DNA from: Sphingobacterium sp.
GTDB lineage: Bacteria > Bacteroidota > Bacteroidia > Sphingobacteriales > Sphingobacteriaceae
DNA: 64,000 nucleotides
Reading direction: 5' to 3'
Assembly (NCBI GenBank): GCA_031253985.1
Contig: JAIRVH010000161.1
Coordinates: forward strand, 1 to 64,000
Part shown: positions 63,736 through 64,000 of the stretch, in pieces
How positions within the stretch are numbered: the first letter of the stretch is position 1
How the letters are laid out: each line of letters opens with the position of its first letter
Notes under the pieces: model-generated
Seen by the model: the letters and a program-made list of their open reading frames with translations, nothing else
Databases searched by the model: none
Told to the model about the DNA's origin: nothing
Made by a program: the position numbers and the translations under genes

Positions 63736-64000
63736 TGCCTAAAACTACAATTTATTCTACGATTGCCCTGGCTTGTATGCTGTTTTGTGGCAATAATCAT
63801 GGTTTTTCCCAGCAGCGTTATGCGACAGGGACCACTTTTACGGAAATGGCCGATCCGACAAAGGACACCTTATCCAATTGGTCGAATGTTAAACCCGGAC
63901 TGCATGCTTCGTTTGTATCGATAGACAAACGTTATCCCAAATCTGTTAATCCAAATCTGACCGTGCAAAGTACCGCGAAAGTGGATGCATGGAAAGGTGA
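63736..64000 (+). CDS. Secreted protein, probable GH123/DUF4091-like enzyme (3' end outside window)
   Basis: An ORF from ATG 63736 running off the end, 88 codons visible. Signal peptide (MPKTTIYSTIALACMLFC..., cut near GFSQQ), then FTEMADPTKDTLSNWSNVKP, GLHASFVSIDKRYPKS and VDAWKGE. This N-terminal pattern resembles Bacteroidota proteins with a GH123-like/DUF4091 domain, which act on N-acetylhexosamine glycans. The catalytic part is not visible, so the family call is tentative. It lies 131 nt after the MtfA gene behind a terminator. Confidence 0.45.

Overview
The window reads as a chromosomal segment of a Bacteroidota bacterium, most likely Sphingobacteriaceae (Sphingobacterium or close relative). 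Reasons: many genes are preceded by the Bacteroidota -7 promoter box TAnnTTTG; the primary sigma factor is the short form without region 1.1; and several families are typical of the phylum (DUF5686 outer-membrane proteins, PNGase F-like amidase, short LysA, GH123-like enzyme). The DNA is AT-rich and densely coding on both strands. It holds no CRISPR array, prophage, IS element or rRNA operon. Species assignment is inference.

Layout. 1-3.4 kb: 3' part of malate:quinone oxidoreductase, then a TPP riboswitch controlling a PnuC/PnuT-type thiamine transporter and an overlapping acyl-CoA-dehydrogenase-fold flavoprotein. 3.5-8.9 kb: tRNA-Arg(CCG), xerD, a secreted M16 protease and the primary sigma factor. 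9.2-15.6 kb: a small Xre regulator, fmt, a LolC/E-type permease, a CPA2 antiporter, isocitrate dehydrogenase and a small unknown. 15.7-20.5 kb: amino-acid biosynthesis (serC, serA, lysC-lysA). 20.6-23.1 kb: a three-gene cluster of a divergent Lgt-like membrane protein, a two-TM small protein and a radical SAM enzyme of the MJ0619/Tes type; this is the best candidate for an undescribed (lipid-modifying) system. 23.2-28.2 kb: MscS channel, AraC regulator divergent from an AEC transporter, a long (TTGA)n microsatellite, DoxX. 28.3-37.5 kb: purL, a GC-rich repeat-like gap, pheT, a coiled-coil protein, zapA, a probable 6S RNA, rny. 37.6-46.8 kb: a frameshifted HAD phosphatase, a DUF962/Mpo1-like protein, an ABC exporter pair, engB, a UbiA-type prenyltransferase, a two-domain PNGase F-like amidase, and Lrp divergent from a cysteine synthase. 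46.9-54.6 kb: DsbD, a DUF5686 protein, an RluA enzyme with a long N-terminal extension, Dps. 54.7-61.9 kb: a glycogen cluster (GH31, glgB, glgA, glgC). 62-64 kb: a TraB/ChaN-like lipoprotein, an MtfA peptidase and the start of a probable GH123-like enzyme.

How genes work together: serC/serA supply serine and lysC/lysA supply lysine (diaminopimelate) from aspartate. glgC-glgA-glgB make ADP-glucose, elongate and branch glycogen, with a cytoplasmic GH31 alpha-glucosidase in the same run. The coiled-coil/ZapA/6S/rny run links division, global transcription control and RNA decay. Most transcription units end in recognisable intrinsic terminators, several of them bidirectional between convergent genes. 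Family names come from reading the proteins; no database search was possible.
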